From: Saccharomyces uvarum
Lineage: Eukaryota; Ascomycota; Saccharomycetes; Saccharomycetales; Saccharomycetaceae
Length of the DNA stretch: 64,000 bases
Direction: 5' to 3'
NCBI GenBank assembly: GCA_947243795.1
Contig: OX365940.1
Span: 434,001-498,000 of the forward strand
The translations under genes were made by a program, and so were the position numbers. Under the pieces are notes generated by a model. It did no database searches. It had not been told where the DNA came from and saw only the letters and a program-made list of their open reading frames with translations. This document shows positions 62,938-64,000 of this stretch, piece by piece. Positions within the stretch are counted from its first letter, which is position 1. Each line of letters begins with the position of its first letter.

Positions 62938-64000
62938 CTAGTGGTGGAACAAACGGATTGGATTTTCAACGTAAACCAAATCGAATGAATCGGCGGCTGA
63001 AAAGACAACTTTGTCCATGACTGAACCAGATGGAGCAGCAATGTATTTGACACCAGATTTGACGGCTCTGTAAACGTTATCAGGGAATGGGAAAAACGCG
63101 TCTGAAGATAGTGATACATTGGTTAATTTACTCGACCAGTCCTTTCTTTCTTCTGGAGTGAATGGTTTTGGAAGCTCTTCAAACTTGGATTCATATTCAG
63201 ATTTTTCTGGTTCTTCAGTTGGAATTTGACCAGTTACGAATAAATCAATAGCGTTTGATTTTTCTGGTCTTTTCACACCTTTAGCCCATTTGATTTCCAA
63301 AACTCTTGGATGTTGTCTGAACCACCAATTGTCGGCCTTCTCACCAGCTAATCTTGTACAGTGGATTCTGGATTGTTGACCAGCACCCAATCCGACAACC
63401 ATACCATTTCTTGCGTAACATACTGAATTGGATTGAGTATATTTCAAAGCAATGGTAGCAACTGTCAAGTCAATTACCGCTTGTTCGGTTAGGTTTTTGT
63501 TTTGGGAAACGATTTCTTTGAAAGTAGATTGATTGATTATAGCATCGTTTCTCTTTTGTTCCAAAGTAACACCGTATACTTGTCTTCTTTCGACAGAGCC
63601 TGGAACGTAGTTTGGATCGATTTGCAGGATACAGTACTTACCGCCCTTCTTCTTGGACAAGATGGCTAAAGCTTCAGGTTCATAACCTGGGGCAATGACA
63701 CCGTCGGAGACTTCTCTTGAGATAATCTTGGCGGTTGGTACATCAACTATATTGGAAAGAGCGATCCAGTCACCGAATGAAGACATTCTATCAGCACCAC
63801 GAGCTCTTGCGTAGGCACATGCCAATGGAGACAAATTTTCAATGTCAGCGACAAAATAAACTTGCTTTTCCACATCAGACAATGGGATACCTACGGCGGC
63901 ACCGGCTGGTGAAACGTGCTTGAAAGAGGCTGCAGCTGGCAAATTCAACGAAGCAGATAACTCTTTGACTAATGGCCATGAGTTTAGGGCGTCTAACAAA
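62938..64000 (-). CDS. ADE17: ADE17 C-terminal part (ATIC, partial)
   Basis: The C-terminal 354 or so codons of the bifunctional AICAR transformylase/IMP cyclohydrolase; the N-terminal cyclohydrolase part lies beyond the right edge. The visible part starts within the link to the transformylase domain and includes [18 protein letters not shown] with the catalytic Lys-His, [32 protein letters not shown] and the ending RLFHH. It carries out the last two steps of IMP synthesis. ADE17 and ADE16 are paralogues; synteny after ASI1 points to ADE17. The first codon in view is an internal Leu, not a start. Confidence 0.96.
   Translation of the reverse strand, partial: LLDALNSWPLVKELSASLNLPAAASFKHVSPAGAAVGIPLSDVEKQVYFVADIENLSPLACAYARARGADRMSSFGDWIALSNIVDVPTAKIISREVSDGVIAPGYEPEALAILSKKKGGKYCILQIDPNYVPGSVERRQVYGVTLEQKRNDAIINQSTFKEIVSQNKNLTEQAVIDLTVATIALKYTQSNSVCYARNGMVVGLGAGQQSRIHCTRLAGEKADNWWFRQHPRVLEIKWAKGVKRPEKSNAIDLFVTGQIPTEEPEKSEYESKFEELPKPFTPEERKDWSSKLTNVSLSSDAFFPFPDNVYRAVKSGVKYIAAPSGSVMDKVVFSAADSFDLVYVENPIRLFHH

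Overview
The window is nuclear DNA from a budding yeast of the Saccharomyces sensu stricto group. Genes are dense and almost intron-free. The one spliced gene has a GTATGT 5' splice site and carries a C/D-box snoRNA in its intron. There are three tRNA genes, and a Ty1/Ty2-type delta LTR sits upstream of one of them. The gene order matches, from memory, the right arm of S. cerevisiae chromosome XIII from SEG1 (YMR086W) to ADE17 (YMR120C). Several proteins (ILV2, VBA1, MUB1, SPC24, MYO5) differ from remembered S. cerevisiae sequences at several percent of residues. The source is therefore probably a sister species or a diverged lineage rather than the S288C reference; I cannot name the species.

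Layout. 1-9.3 kb: end of SEG1, a macro-domain phosphatase (YMR087W), VBA1, YTA12, a 1.1 kb divergent promoter, YMR090W and NPL6. 9.5-20.6 kb: AIP1, UTP15, CTF13, the divergent vitamin B6 pair SNO1/SNZ1, MTG1 and ATP25. 20.7-21.7 kb: an LTR graveyard (a delta with a 5-bp target duplication set in older LTR-like sequence) ahead of tRNA-Asp(GUC). 22-31.5 kb: YMR099C, MUB1, SRT1, LAF1 (YMR102C) and an unusual GC-rich intergenic stretch. 31.6-40.3 kb: YPK2, PGM2, YKU80, tRNA-Lys(CUU) and SPG4. 41-51.3 kb: ILV2, MYO5, HFD1, EUC1 and MED11. 51.8-64 kb: FOL3, YMR114C, MGR3, spliced ASC1 with snR24, SPC24, SHH3, intron-bearing tRNA-Leu(CAA), ASI1 and the 3' part of ADE17.

How the genes relate. This is an ordinary eukaryotic neighbourhood without operons. 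SNO1 and SNZ1 encode the two subunits of PLP synthase and share a promoter with two perfect Gcn4 sites. Mitochondrial functions recur (YTA12, MTG1, ATP25, ILV2, MGR3, SHH3, HFD1), as do chromosome and transcription functions (CTF13, SPC24, YKU80, NPL6, MED11). Several promoters carry textbook sites that fit the gene: Leu3 before ILV2, Rap1 before ASC1, Ume6/URS1 before SRT1, RRPE and a PAC-like site before UTP15, and STREs before PGM2.

I found no convincing novel multi-gene system. The best leads are the GC-rich, hairpin- and Z-DNA-prone block at about 31.0-31.5 kb, the nested and inverted LTR remnants beside tRNA-Asp, overlapping upstream ORFs at CTF13 and ASI1, and a conserved-looking C-terminal Cys4 motif in LAF1.
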